A DNA stretch of 64,000 nt from Lumbricus terrestris. Its lineage: Eukaryota; Annelida; Clitellata; Crassiclitellata; Lumbricidae. Made by a program: the position numbers and the translations under genes. How positions within the stretch are numbered: position 1 is the stretch's first letter; every line of letters starts with the position of its first letter. The stretch is taken from positions 7,415,344 to 7,479,343 of the forward strand of contig OX457047.1 of NCBI GenBank assembly GCA_949752735.1, given 5' to 3'. This document shows positions 1 through 14,083 of this stretch, piece by piece. The notes under the pieces are model-generated. The model was given only the letters and a program-made list of their open reading frames with translations, was not told the DNA's origin and made no database searches.

Positions 1-215
1 GACTAGCTATTCAGAGGCGCTCTCAGCATGACAGCCCCGAGGAAATAAAAAAGACTTCAAGTAACGAAGAGCTGAAGATAACACCCCCAATAAGATCTTA
101 CTAAGGATAGTGGGAGGAGGTCATTCCACATAGAAGGGCCTACAATGGCAAAGGCACTGTGTTGGGTCATGGCAGTCCTTGCCCTTGGAACCAAGAGATA
201 CTATATTCTTACTTT
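1..215 (-). mobile_element. CR1/L2-type LINE 3' end fragment
   Basis: Antisense LINE tail. The sequence CAGAGGCGCTCTCAGC followed by AAGACTTCAAGTAACGAAGAG closely matches the better preserved minus-strand copy at 61.9 kb. The matching protein there ends in an SASE-type C-terminus. Truncated by the window edge. Confidence 0.6.
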
Positions 216-1095
216 GTTCTGCAACTCTCCCCATGTATCTGAATGTAAATATACGTGGAAAGAGTTACAACATCCTCGGCTTTGCTCACCAAAAACGGAC
301 ATTTGTTAGTAAAAATAAAACCAACATTGATTTAAATTTAGTGCCAGTAAAATGTCAATGAAACGACACAAGTTGGCCGAAAGCCTTGATGAACATTAAT
401 CCATCGCAATGAGACAACATAATCTCAAACAATGGACACTGCACACAATCCTTTGAGAAACGTCCGTAATAAACCTGCACAAACTGAGAAATCATTTTCA
501 GAAAGAACACCAACACGAGTCCGAGTTGCCAGATTTCCAAAGTGCATGGTCATCACATCACATCAAAAAATAGCCCAATAGTCGTGAAATGAACAGTTAA
601 ATGAAAATGTTAAAAAATTTGCAAGATAACATAGATATTAATATGTACAATGTATATACTTGTATAAGTACTTTATCAGTTTCGTCAGCAAGTTACAAGA
701 GACGTGATGCAACCATTTGACAGAGGAACTTAGATGCTGACTTATTATCGGCAAAAATGTAGATGGCAGATTACCATACCATACTCATTGTTGACTAATC
801 CATACTCTGTATAACACGTCATTATTATTAAGCAAGCAATTCACCACATAAGACTAGTAGCTATCAAGGTAGTCTAATAACCTACTGCAGTCAATTTATG
901 CAAATTCATAATGTCGCCATAGTGACTTCGTGATAATTCAGAAGCAGCCCAAACATTGTGACGTTGCGTGGAAGAAAATTGTCAGCGACGACTCACAAGC
1001 ACGTTAAAAGGTAGCCCACCTCGTCCGTTTCCTCGTAACCATGATGAGAGCGTAAGTCTACCTCACCTAAAGACTAGTCCATACTATAAGATTTG
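216..1095. other. Intron 13 sequence without recognisable features
   Basis: AT-rich intron sequence. I see no exon, repeat family or hairpin I can name, except a 17-mer at 674-690 that recurs in a hairpin at 61.4 kb. Confidence 0.5.
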
Positions 1096-1310
1096 TGGGG
1101 TGCGGTGGAGTAGTGGTGGCATCATTGCCTTAAAGCCGGAAGGTTAGAGATTCGTACCCACCTCAAGTAGATACGTAGGGACTTTGATCAAGTCCTTCAC
1201 TCGCAATTGCTTGGGCGCTTTGGCGTGAAACCCCGATGCAGTGTCCGCGCTGCAGTCGGGAGCGTCTCTAAGTAGAATCTTGAAGCGGCGCTATGATGAT
1301 GATGATGATG
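1096..1310 (+). mobile_element. tRNA-derived SINE, family A
   Basis: A-box-like GGAGTAGTGGTGG, a degraded B box (GGTTAGAGATTCGTACCC), the core word AAGTCCTTCACTCGCAATTG, then a tail ending GGCGCTAT and a GAT run. Family-A copies elsewhere carry intact B boxes (GGTTCGAATCC). Confidence 0.8.
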
Positions 1311-1597
1311 GTGGTGGTGCTCTGCCCGAAGGCAGGTTCATTGGCTTTACACCCCTGGGGATGAGATGAGCGAGGTGGTTTCCCGTTGCCTTCCCCACAG
1401 ACAATGATGGGTAAGCAACTTGCCCAAGGTCGCTCCGCAGGAGCTTGCGCCCCTGCGTCCCACACGTGCTAGCCCGAGATATCTAAATCTCTGAATGTCA
1501 ACTCCCAGCCCGGGGCTTGAACCGCAGTCCGTTGCAACCAACAGACAAATGCCGCTCTCGCTTGCCGGTGTAGCTAACTAGGCCAGTAGGGGCGCTA
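1311..1597 (-). mobile_element. tRNA-derived SINE, family D
   Basis: On the minus strand, a TAGCTACACCGG-like A box and a GGTTCAAGCCCC B box are followed by ACCTTGGGCAAGTTGCTTAC and GGGGAAGGCAACGGGAAACC. The CTTGGGCAAGT word also occurs in families A and C. It abuts a family-A copy of opposite orientation. Confidence 0.65.
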
Positions 1598-1648
1598 TAA
1601 AAATGGATAAATAAATAAAGAAACAAAAAACCGTGACGAGCAACAGAC

Positions 1649-1857
1649 CTGCGTATCCGTTTCGCTTCGTCTTGGCAAGATTCGGTTTGATGAGACGCTC
1701 CGTGTCTTGTCCGATCTCGCTGTACACTTCCTCGTAGATGCTTCCATCGTCGTGCACCTGGAGAGACGCGGAGCTGTCCAGCGGATTCGGGTCGCTGTCG
1801 GAGGCCGGCGGATTCGTCGATGATGGCTCGAGAACAGCGGGGTCAGATTCGTCAGCG
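1649..1857 (-). CDS. ARHGAP35: p190RhoGAP coding exon 13 (linker with tyrosine motif)
   Basis: 209 bp, about residues 1005-1075, acceptor AATGTTACAG and donor GTCTGT, phase 1. The product is Asp/Ser/Pro-rich ([20 protein letters not shown]), then [15 protein letters not shown]. The tyrosines resemble the position of the vertebrate ENIYSVPHDS phosphotyrosine segment, so they may be kinase or SH2 targets (inference). It has no independent family signature; GC-rich coding bias, phase agreement and collinearity support it. I see no later exon between 1 and 1648. Confidence 0.78.
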
Positions 1858-4800
1858 CTGTAACATTCAGATTGGACGCTTCAAATCAAAGCATAAATCT
1901 TATATGTTTGCTAAGGCCTATCCCACTGTTAGCCGTTTGTGAGGTACCCCTGCAGCGGTAAACCAATGCAGCAGAAAGGGTGTTAGTATAATGGGTAACA
2001 CTTTGCCTTGAAATGCTTAAGGTACACATGGTTCAAATCCTGTAGGGTCCCTAGGTTTAGCTCTTCATTCGTTCCCTAGGTGGCAGCTAAAGTATGGATA
2101 GAGTTCGCGCCTGGCATGGCTGCAACTTTGTGATTTATAATGTCTTCTGTGGTTTACGTTCTTATAAATTGTTTGAACTGTATAACTTGTTCATCTTTCA
2201 TACTGCATAACTTTATATACTGTAACTGGTTGCAGCAGGTCAATCTGATAATTGAATAAAGAAAATTACATTTTACAATGATTCTATGAATGCACAATTC
2301 TTCTCCAATATACGCTGCCTGTATTTACCTGTTGCTGGTGCTACTTTTAGCCAACATGTACGGCGTGAGACACTTGGGTAGAACAGCAGGCGGTCGAGTT
2401 TTCATTCGCTCGTGTAGACTTCGGTTGGGGACCTTGAGAAGTCCCCCGGTCGCCCCGATGTCTTTGGCAAACGTGAAAGCGATCTCCGTTTCAGTCTTCC
2501 GATCCCAGCATTTCTTGAAGAAAGGAGCGTATGATGCAACTGCAACAGGTTGAAAGCAGCAAAAACAAACAAATCACTATATATAATATTGAACACGATA
2601 TTTATTGGCCATCTTATCCATCCAGCACAACACGACGTAAGACAAGGTTGGATAAGACAAGACAAGGTACAACAAGGTAAGACAAAATAAGACAAGGTAC
2701 AACAAGGTAAGACAAGGTATGACAAAATAAGACAAGGTACAACAAGGTAAGAAAAGGTATGACAAAATAAGACAAGGCACAACAAGGCAAGACAAGGTAT
2801 GACAAGGTAAGACAAAGTACAACAAGGCAAGACAAGGCACAACAGGGTAAGACAAGGTAAGACAAGGAATGACAAGGTATGACAAAATAAGACAAGGTAC
2901 AACAAGGTAAGACAAGGTATGACAAAATAAGACAAGGTACAACAAGGTAAGACAAGGTATGACAAAATAAGACAAGGTACAACAAGGTAAGACAAAATAA
3001 GACAAGGTACAACAAGGTAAGACAAGGTACAACAAGGCAAGACAAGGCACAACAGGGTAAGACAAGGTAAGACAAGGAATGACAAGGTATGACAAAATAA
3101 GACAAGGTACAACAAGGTAAGACAAGGTATGACAAAATAAGACAAGGTACAACAAGGTAAGACAAGGTATGACAAAATAAGACAAGGTACAACAAGGTAA
3201 GACAAAATAAGACAAGGTACAACAAGGTAAGACAAGGTACAACAAGGAAAGACAAGGTACAACAAGGTAAGACAAGGCACAACAAGGCAAGACAAGGTAT
3301 GACAAAATAGGACAAGGTAAGACAAGGTACTACAAGGTACTACAAGGTAAGACAAGGCACAACAAGGTAAGACAAGGTACAACAAGGTAAGACAAGGTAT
3401 GACAAAATAAGACAAGGTACAACAAGGTAAGACAAAATAAGACAAGGTACAACAAGGTAAGACAAGGTACAACAAGGAAAGACAAGGTACAACAAGGTAA
3501 GACAAGGCACAACAAGGCAAGACAAGGTATGACAAAATAGGACAAGGTAAGACAAGGTACTACAAGGTACTACAAGGTAAGACAAGGCACAACAAGGTAA
3601 GACAAGGTACAACAAGGTAAGACAAGGTATGACAAAATAAGTCAAGGCAAAACTAGATACAACAAGGTAAGACATGCAAGTGGATGGCTGGAGGGTTGGA
3701 AGTATGGAGGGTGGGAGAAAGCAAGAAAGAAAAGAATAAATAATTCAATAATAATTATGTTTGTTTATTCAACAATCCAGTTGACAGACCGTAACAACCG
3801 GCTACAGTGTCATACCTTGTACAGTTATGCAGTTATCTTAATTAACAACAATCTTAGCCACTAACATTACACGCAGCTTACAACACAAGAGCACTAATAG
3901 CAGCCTACAAAGCACATCTATCCTACGGGGGCTTCAGGAATCGAGCTCAGCCCTGCCGATCACCAAGCCAGTGTGCTATCCAATGCGCCACCAGGCAGAG
4001 GACGGGACGGACAGAGGGAAGGACGAGGCAAGGGGAGAGTGCTAACATCAATCACATATCAAGTGATGCCGCATATCTTGACATTTCATTTACAAATTCT
4101 TCTTTTTACCACGTTAAGATGGGCGAAACAACCAGCAATAATAACATCGTTATCTACAGGGTGCGCCAAAAAAAGACCCCCTAGGTTTTTGCCAACGTTT
4201 TTGAATCGTCAAAAAACGGTGGGTGGCCTCACTAAAAGTGATATAACTTTTGTTCTGCTTGAAATATTTTGATGAAATCTGGCCCTCATGTGTAAATATG
4301 AATTGTCTTTAAGACTGTAAAATTTCATTTCGAAATTCTTACTTTTGGCCAAGATATTAGCAAAAAACCTAGGGGGGTCTTTTCTGGTGCACCCTGTAGT
4401 TATGTAATTACTAATTTTGCTCGCTCTTTCGAAAGTAACACCTACTCTGCTGTTGGAAGTTTGTGCACGTCGTCATGAAGCTGGCCTTAATCGAATCAGC
4501 AAACGCATTTCCCTCCATCAACAGACTCTGCATGCTTTCGTTGGCGAAGAACGCCGTCGCACCGGCCTCAGTCACAGCCAAGATCTTCACTGGAACTGAA
4601 GATATCTTTGACGCAAATGCTCTGTCGACGAAAGAAACGCAGATGAAGATGAGCAAATAAGACATCGCAATTCGACTGTCGGTGCTCTTTTACACAACAA
4701 ATTCAATCAATCAATCAATCGTAATTTATATAGCGCCCCTTCAAGGTACCTACTCAGAGGCGCTCCCGGTCGAGATCAAGCGGAAAAAAGCGAAAAAAAC

Positions 4801-7800
4801 AGTCTTCAACAGCTTGTGAAATTGAGAACAGCTTGGGAGGTGTTGCAAAGTCAAGGAAAGTCCATTCCAGGTTGTTGGACCAACCACAGAGAATGAACGC
4901 CTCTGCATTGTTGCAGAGCGAGTGAAAGGAACCATTACGTCACCATGGACAGAAGAGCACAGTGCGCGGCGGACTATGCAAGTGGAAGAGTGAGGAAAAA
5001 GCTCACACAGATAAGAGGGTGCCCAGCCTGATAAGCATCGCCACACCAAATATGCAATCCTAAATGAGACGCGCAAAAGTGACAAAGTTTTCAACACGAA
5101 TGGAGTATAATTATGTTCTAGCGTCACTTGTACCTGGAAAGGTGTGGAATAGGGGTGCTGTTTGTTGGTTAAATTTGGGATTTTCGCCCCACCCCCTACA
5201 GAGTAAGGGAAATTGTCCAAATCTTCCACTGGGTGATGGTCCTGGTGGCCCTCTGTCTAGGTGCAAGGTTTCTGGTCAATAACTGCAAAATTGTAGGCAT
5301 GCATTCTGGACAAACATACGTACATATGTATACATACATTCTTGGTGGTAGGACACTCCCTGGAATGCTGACCTTGATGCTTTGCTCCCTTTCTAGAACT
5401 CATTCTCAGGCAGTCCTCTATCTTACGACAGTTTAATTTGGCCACGCAGGGACAGGGAGCACCTCTGACTAGTCTCCTTAAACAGGCGCTACAAAAATTC
5501 ATTTAATGAATGATCTTATGAATATGTCAAGTATTATGGGCCTCTCGCCGAACGTTTTTGAATTCATTACCAATTTAACTCTATGTTCCAGACCTTTCTA
5601 TCAAAAGCTCATGTGAGAAACCTTACAGACCTACCTGCCCACACACACCACCTGACGAAGTGGAGTCACTAACAGTACACACGCAGTGCATTTATACACA
5701 TTCACTTACAATGTAAAAAAGACTTAAAATATATAATAAAAAAAATTAATTTGATGCCTATCATAACACTAGCTTTTGTACCCGGCTTCGCCCGGGAAAT
5801 TTAGGGATTTAAACATTACTCCACTGTGGTACCCATCGTTGACCGCTAAATTTCGGGTTTTCGCCAACCCTCCACCCCATCCCGCTTCCCCAAAAAGCCA
5901 AACGTGACCCGCCCCTGCGGGGCGCCACGGTAATTATTACTGGCCGAGTATGACGTCACACAGCCTGTAGACTCTTTACTAAAGCTCGAGACTCTTTACT
6001 AAAGCGTGAACGATTTGAAATCTGTGTTAAAACGCTAATAACTCGAGTTCTAAAGTGAAATTTCGGGTTTTAAACACTACTCCACTGTGGTACCCATCGT
6101 TGACCGCTAAATTTCGGGTTTTCGCCAACCCTCCATCCCACCCCGCTTGCCGAAAAAGTCAAACGTGACCCGCCCCTGCGGGGCGCTACGGAAATTATTA
6201 CTGGGCGGGTATGACGTCATGCGGGCTGTAGGCTCTACTAAAGCCGGGCGTGAGCGGTGATTGATGAAATCTGTCGTAAAACTCTAATAACTCTGGTTTT
6301 GAATTGAATTAAAAGCTGAAAATAGTTGCGTTGACCTTATAATTTGGGTAAGAATCAATTGCAAATATTTTGTTAAACCGACGCTGTTTCATTTCCGAGC
6401 CTATTTTGTTACGAGGAGTCAACACACACACACACACATCTGGAAGGATAAACTTTCTGTTTTATAATTTAAGATATCATATCACACCACAACAACACTT
6501 AACCTGCGACAAGAGCATTTCTGCCCCTCTTCACCTCTTTTCCGCAAACCCACAAAGACCATTTTTGCGGTCATTGCTAGGTCAGGCCACCACTCACGAG
6601 TTTCCTATGAAACGGCGCTATAAAAATTTCCAATTCCCGTTACCACATACTTTACCACAACATACTCATTTCGACAACAAGATCCATGTCTTACTTACAT
6701 TACATTGTATTTAAAGGCGTCTAAGCAGAATTCCTTCAAGAAGATTCTCCCATGTATAATAAATGTGGGGCACGGTGGTGTAGTGGTGGCGTCGTTGCCT
6801 TGAAGCCGGAAGGTTCGAGGTTCAAATCCACCTCAAGTCACCGCGTAGGGACCTTGGGCAAGTCCTTCACTCACAATTGCTCAGAAAACTCCGATGCAGT
6901 GTCCGCTCTGCAGTCGGGAGCGCCTCTGAGTAGAGAGCTTGAAGGGGCGCTATAACAAGTGCACATACAAACAAACAAACAATACCATGCACAACATACT
7001 TATTTCGACAACACGATCCACACGTCTTACTTGAGATTAGCCAATGACGCTTTTCGTCGTACGCTATACACAGCCACGTATCCATGATAGAGATATTGTC
7101 GCAGTTGAGTGGCGCCGTGGTAGGACGTCGCTGTCACCTCCACCTTGCGCTTTGCCTCGTCAAGAAACGTCTCAAGCGTGATCGACATGTACTCGTCCGA
7201 GGCGACGTAGCAGAACTGGTGGTTGAGAAGCGGTGCAAGCGGAACTTCGATGCCGAAACCATCGCCACACATAAAGCAGATTAATATCCTAAAAGAAGAA
7301 AAAGACACAACATGTCACAACTCAGGAATCTATACTATAAGTCTGAAAGTTTGTCCTTCATACATGTATGCATGGTCTCAAACTAAAAGGCTCTCAAAAG
7401 AAACGTATTAGCATTAAGAAAAATTTTACAAAACATTCTCATGCGAGTTTGTAAGTCAACGCAGCCATTTTCAGCTCACAATTCACTTTGAATCTTAAGG
7501 TATTTACATTTTAAAGTACTGGGCAATTTCTGAATTGCTGATGATGCTTTTTCTGACAGAGCCTCGCCTAAAGGCTACACAATTTTAGAATAAAAGTCCT
7601 GATTTATCACTGTTAACTGTGTTTGAACCAAAATGAAAATGCAGCGTTTGTAAATATTCGGTAACAAATCCTCATTTGTCTGCTAAAGAGATCTGTGACA
7701 ATAATAAGGATCAAAATGAAGACTGTTGTCAATAGGTCTAAAAATGAACCAGTTAAGAATAAGTTTCACTAATGTTTGCTGGAGACGTGTTCACCAAGAC

Positions 7801-10800
7801 CTCTTTCAGACCTCTACCCCATTTTGTTCTTGAAAGCACCCTGGCCCAGCATTTGTTGGAAAATATTGCCCCTACCCCACCATAAAAAATGCTTTGACAT
7901 CCTTGATCTAGATCAATCCCTTCCTAAGTCTTATTTTTTTTAAATCAATTACATTTCTTGTGCTTCTCAAACAGACAAAATCAGATACGACCAGTAGTGA
8001 CACCTACCTAAGGTCTGGTTCGATGCTCTCTGCGTAGTGTGGCCAGAGATTGGTGAGCGACGACGTCGATCGCTGTCGTTTGATGCAGAGGACGAGGTTG
8101 TGCATGGCGAGACCGATCTGGTCTTCGTGGAAACACTGGTTGGAGTGGACCATCATACTTGATGGAACGTCGACGAATGGACACTGCAGTCTACAAGATT
8201 TTAACAGATCATCGCTACAGACGAGGACATCAATTTGACTTCAACATTTTGGCTCACAGATCATTAAAATCTTTTTAATAATAATAAGAATAATAATTAG
8301 TAACAACAATAAAAACAAAAATGAAAAAAGTCATCAAATTTATAACAAAGACAATAATAACACTGATAATAAGGAGGCATTTTTGCTACATAGGCAACAA
8401 AGGTAGAAAGCGTGAAGGATTCTCACTACAATAGGCAATAACAAATGTAATGATAATAATTAAAATAATAATAAATAATAAAAATTAAATAAAAATTAAA
8501 TAAGAATAATAATAAAAATAATAAGTGAAGTCCCTGAGGGATCCTGCACACCTCGGGACACAAAAAAAAAATAACTTCCAACACTTATCCATAGCTATCC
8601 AAAGCTTCTACACAACCTCCTATCACAGCTCTTTCACAACCATGCACAACATCCTATAAACTGCAATCTTTACTCCGAAATCCCAACGGATCATACGATA
8701 ATAAATTCGAACGCATCGCCGCAAATGGCCGACATAGGAACCGATGATGATGATGAAAGTGCAACTGTATCAGCATTAAGTTACATGACATTACATGGGT
8801 GGGGTCATTTGGGAGATTCTAATCCCTAACTTGCCTGTCAGCCAAGGCCTGTCCCTCCTCTCTAAGCAAGACCAAGTCTCGATCGGTGGCATCCGGATTG
8901 TGACCGAGGACGAGAACAATCGGGAGACTGCTGATCGGAAGTCGTTCGCCGCTTCGATCGGCAGCGCTGTTGAGGACCGAGTGATCGAGACTGAATCGAA
9001 CGTAGTCAAGGGAGGGCATTGAGTTGTAGACGCAGAAACAGCCTGAAACGAGATTGATGAAAGTATTGTTGCTTAAATAAAAGCTGGATTGATGAAAAAA
9101 CTGTTTCGTAAATAGAAGTTGGATTGATGAAAAAACTGTTAAATATGTCTAACAGTTCTTAAATAGAAGTCGGATTGATGAAAGAATTGTTGCTTAAATA
9201 GAAGTTGGATTGATGAAAATAATTCTTGATTCAAGAGCAGTTAGATTGATGAAAGTATTGTTGAAAACAAGGAAAAATTGACAAAACACGTTTCAACGGG
9301 CAACTCATTTTTAAAAACCGATACCTGAAACACCGCAGTTCGATCAGAAAACCTTACATTCAAATATTTATATAGCTCCAGGGCCACTACTCAGTGGTGC
9401 TCCCGACTCCAGCACGGCCAAGAAGAACAGTTTTCAAGTGCTTATAGAATGCGACACACAGAGTGACCTATGGAAAAGGTGCAGCTCAAGAGTGAGGCTA
9501 TTTCATACTGCAGGGAAAACCACAGAGAAAGCACGGCTTTGCATGATGGACAGTCATGTGTATGGCATGTAGGCAACTTCGTTATGTTGACTTCAGCTTA
9601 TGAGGGTGGAGGGCTGAAGACTGATGCTCTCCCTCACAATCTGACCTTCCAATAGACATTGTACTCTCACTACAGTTCAGTCACATATGTGGGAAGGGTT
9701 CGCAGATGGAAAAGAGATATGAACAGATGATTATAAACAGATTACTACTGCAGCAAAGCTTGAAGTCGCAATCCCTCTGCCGACAAGCCACCAACCACTG
9801 TAGACTGTTGTACACTCATTCTTAAAGCTCAAAGCAATAATCTAATTGCTCTGAGCAATAATCTAATTGCTTCGAGCAATAATCTAATCGCTTTTGAGCA
9901 ATAATCTAATGTTCTAACGAATTGGGTGTGGTATCGCCAAGTCGAAGGTGGCGAAGACGGCGACTCACCATGTGGAAGGAAGTTTGGTGTTTTGAATGAA
10001 TTGCTGGGAAGACTAACATCTCCGCCAATCGTTCGATAGTTCAGCGTGAACAGTTCACCGTCCAACATGTACTCGTCCTCTACGCACTGCATCTGCAATT
10101 TACAACGACAAGCAATTTTCATCCTTACTAATAATATTCTCTTTATTGAAATAATCCGGTTGACACACCGCAACAGGTTACAATGTACAAAGTATGCAGT
10201 TTAAACAATTCACAAGAACGGAGATCACAGAATACGCAAATCTTAACTATACTAACTGAGCAGACAGTCTGCAATACATGGCGCTAATAGCAGCCTACAA
10301 AGCAAATCCGCCCAACGGGGGACTCGAACTCGCTACCTCTCGTATTCTATGCCAGCGTGTTATCCATTACTCTACCGGGCATGTCAGTCTACTCTGGAAA
10401 ATGCCGGCGGGTCTCTACCCACAACGATTGCAAGTTCTAGTTTGTCGATTAGACCTGTGTTACTATTCTGGAGAAGTTGTTTGGTTTCTTTCCCCGTGCT
10501 ACAGACTTAACTGCAAAGACCACCCACGAGTAAGTAAATGTCATGTAACTCATACACACACGAAACTGACATTCCTTTTAGATAAAAAAATTGGCAAATG
10601 TGTTGTTACAGTTCAGTTTGCCAGGTGAACAGGTGAAGCAGAAAGCTTCAAAAAAATTTCAACATAGCAGAGATGTTAATTTTGAACCACAAACCTCTTG
10701 ACTGACAGTCAGCATTTTAATCACTAGGCAATCATGCACTCTCAGTAGTACTAACTTGGTGTTCGGACAATTCGAAACGGATACAATAATATCAGAGCAG

Positions 10801-13800
10801 GTTGATAAAAAGTTGTGCTTAAATAGAAGACGGATTGATGAAAATAGTGTTGCTTAAATAGAAGTTGGATTGATGAAAAAACAGTTTCTTAAATAGAAGA
10901 TAGATTGATGAAAATATTGTTGCTTATATAGAATTTAGATTGATGAAAGTATTGTTGCACAAATGGAAGTTGGATTGATCTAAGAATTGTTGCTAAAATA
11001 GAATTTGGATTTATGAAAATAATTCTTGAGAACACAAAACTTGGATTCATGTAAATATTGTTGCCTAAATAGTTCTAAGTTAGTTAAATGGAAGTTGAAA
11101 TAGAAGTTGGATTGGTGAAACAAATTCTTGCTTCAATAGAAGCTGGATTAATGAGAATAATTCTTGGCCACATTGAATTGTCCGTTCCGAATTGTCTGGG
11201 AACCACTAACCCGTATCTCCCGAGCCAACTGGGCGGCCAACTGTCCACTGCCAAGGATGACAAAATGAAGGCTGTTGTCCTGTGCATCTAGCAGCAACTG
11301 ACTGTTTCGGTTCCAAGACTGTGGCCTGAAACGAACCATAGTTAATAGAAATTTCATTTTAATAAAACATTAATGACTAAAAATAAGGCTGTTAATCTCA
11401 ATGATTAGTTAATCGATTAATCATCACAAATTTATATTGATTAATTCTGGAATGGTTGATTAAGTTTCACAACTTATCATACGATGGTGAGTAAACAAAA
11501 TAATGCAATGCCATGTAATCAGTGATTTACGCAAGAATTTGTCTCATCAATCCCACTTCTATTTCAACTTCCATTTAACTACCGTAACTTAGAACTTAGA
11601 GAGATTGCCAGATAGAATTGTAGAGCAAACAGAAGAAGAAAGCACATTCCAAAGAGAAGGATCAATTGAGGCAAGTGATTGAGACTGATACACAGCAGTT
11701 TTAGTGCGAGGAACCAAGAGTTCAAGTCTGATATTCATATAACTAATGAATATTAGAAGTATTTTCCACTCATCAGCGCCATACCAATCGTCGCTGTTAT
11801 GTTACACTACGCCACTGCTGAGGAGGTAATTGGTAACGTTATTTTTCTCACCGGGAAGCCCTCGACGATAGAACCTGCTCAATAACGATCTCTGCACAGC
11901 GGTCACGAAAGTAACACCGATCCCTGTAGGAGTGCTGAATGAAGCCGAGATGATTGAGCAGGATGGCTCTTCGATCATCTTCCATCCGACTCAGTGCCTG
12001 GTATCTACAAAGAACATCTATTGGTTAGAATTTAGGTATTCTTTTATTCTATTATTACTAACATTTTTACCCAAGTTATTTACGATCCCTTAGTAGCTCA
12101 AACTACCGGTATATCTGGAAATAGGAGTGGTGTTACTCTGGAACATCCTAGATTGTTAAATATATTATTAAATAAATTCCTAATTGTATTTAGACATTTA
12201 TTGTATTGTATTTAGACATTTATAAAGCGTCTCTAGTAGTGAACTATTCAGAGGCGCTCCCAGTGCGCAAGGCCCCGCGAGAAGAAGCAGGTTTTGAGAA
12301 GAGACAGAGAAGAGGAGAGACTGACAGACAGAAGTGTAGAGTGAACAGAAGGAGACAGAGCATTCCAGAGCGAAGGACCAATGCGTAAGGTCACACGTAT
12401 GCAGTCATCTCAGGTTCGGTGCATAACTGAAGCTTCAAATTTTAAAGATGCGATACGAAAATTAATTCCCTGCGACTGACCGTGGTTCTTGCTGAAGCCG
12501 TTGGTTCACTTCGGTGATGTCATCGTTGGTGACCATGACGTGCTCGAACTTCATAAACATCTCAGCATTTTCGAGCAGCAGCTCCTGGAAGTCGCGCTTC
12601 GCTCGGTCCTTGAGCGCCCTCTGGTGCTCCTCGTAGATCTCCTGCTTGTCCTTCTCCGATAGACTCGTGAAGCACTCGCGACCGAGAAAGAAGATGGCCA
12701 CTTCGTTGAGTGACTTTCCCGGACAGATGTTGTTGTTGTCCTCGAGCAGCTGACGAAACTGTTTCTTTAGCCTGTTCAACATTTTTATCATTATTATAGC
12801 AAGGCGAACTCCACAGTCCTCAAGTATGATCTGCTTTTAGACAGCAACACGCTTTCTCTGTTATCAGCCCATGATATAGAATGGGCTCCCACCAGGGGCG
12901 GATCCAGTGGGGGTGGGGGAAAATCCGGCCACGGACCCCCATTTAAAAAGTGCAAGGGACGTGGCCACCCCATTTGGTTTCAACAAGCCATTAACTAAAT
13001 GCAGCGGGAGAGAAAGCAGGATACTAGAGAGGCCCTCACTACAACCAGGATGACTGACGACTAAACTATTTTGGCAGCTAAAACGGTACCTTTTTCTTGG
13101 AAATTGGTCAAATGACTAAAAAAGGTCATCAGAATTTTTGTTGACAAAAAAACCCAAAAATTTTCCAATGTCCTAAGACGGACAATTTTGGCCCCCTTTG
13201 AAAATTTCTGTATCCGCCCTTGGCTCCCACTATCTATACACCTTATGATTATGGTTTGCTCAAAATTCTCAGATGAGTTGCATCGCAACCTTAAAACAGT
13301 ACTTTTTAGCCAAGGTTGGGTCGGGAGCACTCTCGAGTAGTAACCTTGAAGAGGCACCATATAAATCCCCCTAATGAATACTCTGATTAGAAAACACTCG
13401 ATCAACGCTCAAGCAACTCGATCGTTATTACTCGGATTTGCGGTGTTCCGCTCGGAGAAGATTGACGTAGTTTCGGAAGATGGTTTCCGCCTCGGGAACG
13501 TCGAGCAGATCGAACGGGATGCGCTCTTCACCCGACTCAAGGAAGTCGCTGTCCTTCCATGGAATGTCGTCTGCTATCACGATGAAATACTTGTCGAAGA
13601 AATCCTGCTGCCGCAGCCACGCAATCACCGAATACCAACCTCTGAAATCACAATACAGAGTCGAACTTGGATTATAATTATAAAATTTTATATAATCATC
13701 TGTTCATTGATCATCATCATCGTCTTCGTCAACATCATCATCATCAATATATATTCGTTTAATTCATGAAAAAAGAGCATGTTGACACACCGCAGCCTAG

Positions 13801-13989
13801 TACGTAGTGACGTTAAGAGATGCAAACATGAAATTAAAGCGTCTTTCAAAATAGATCATTGTTAATCAGATTTAATGATTTTATGATTTTTTGCACTCTT
13901 GTAGAGGACTCTGGAAATAAAGTTTATGTTGTCCTTTTGCGGGAGCCGGAAATTATGACGTCGGGGTCGAAGGTTGTAAACCATACTAG

Positions 13990-14083
<94 letters not shown>

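Noticed and set aside
2402..3675. Long Leu/Tyr/Cys-rich open frames of up to 377 codons on the minus strand
   Set aside because: They are translations of the 10-bp minisatellite; all three frames on that strand give similar peptides.
6766..6850. Functional tRNA gene at the A/B-box sequences (also in the other SINE copies)
   Set aside because: No cloverleaf with intact acceptor stem could be drawn; the boxes continue directly into SINE bodies with LINE-type tails.
8795..9022. Plus-strand frame of 75 codons opposite exon 8
   Set aside because: Shadow of the p190 coding exon; the minus strand has the conserved protein and splice sites. The same applies to the frames opposite exons 1, 3, 6 and 10.
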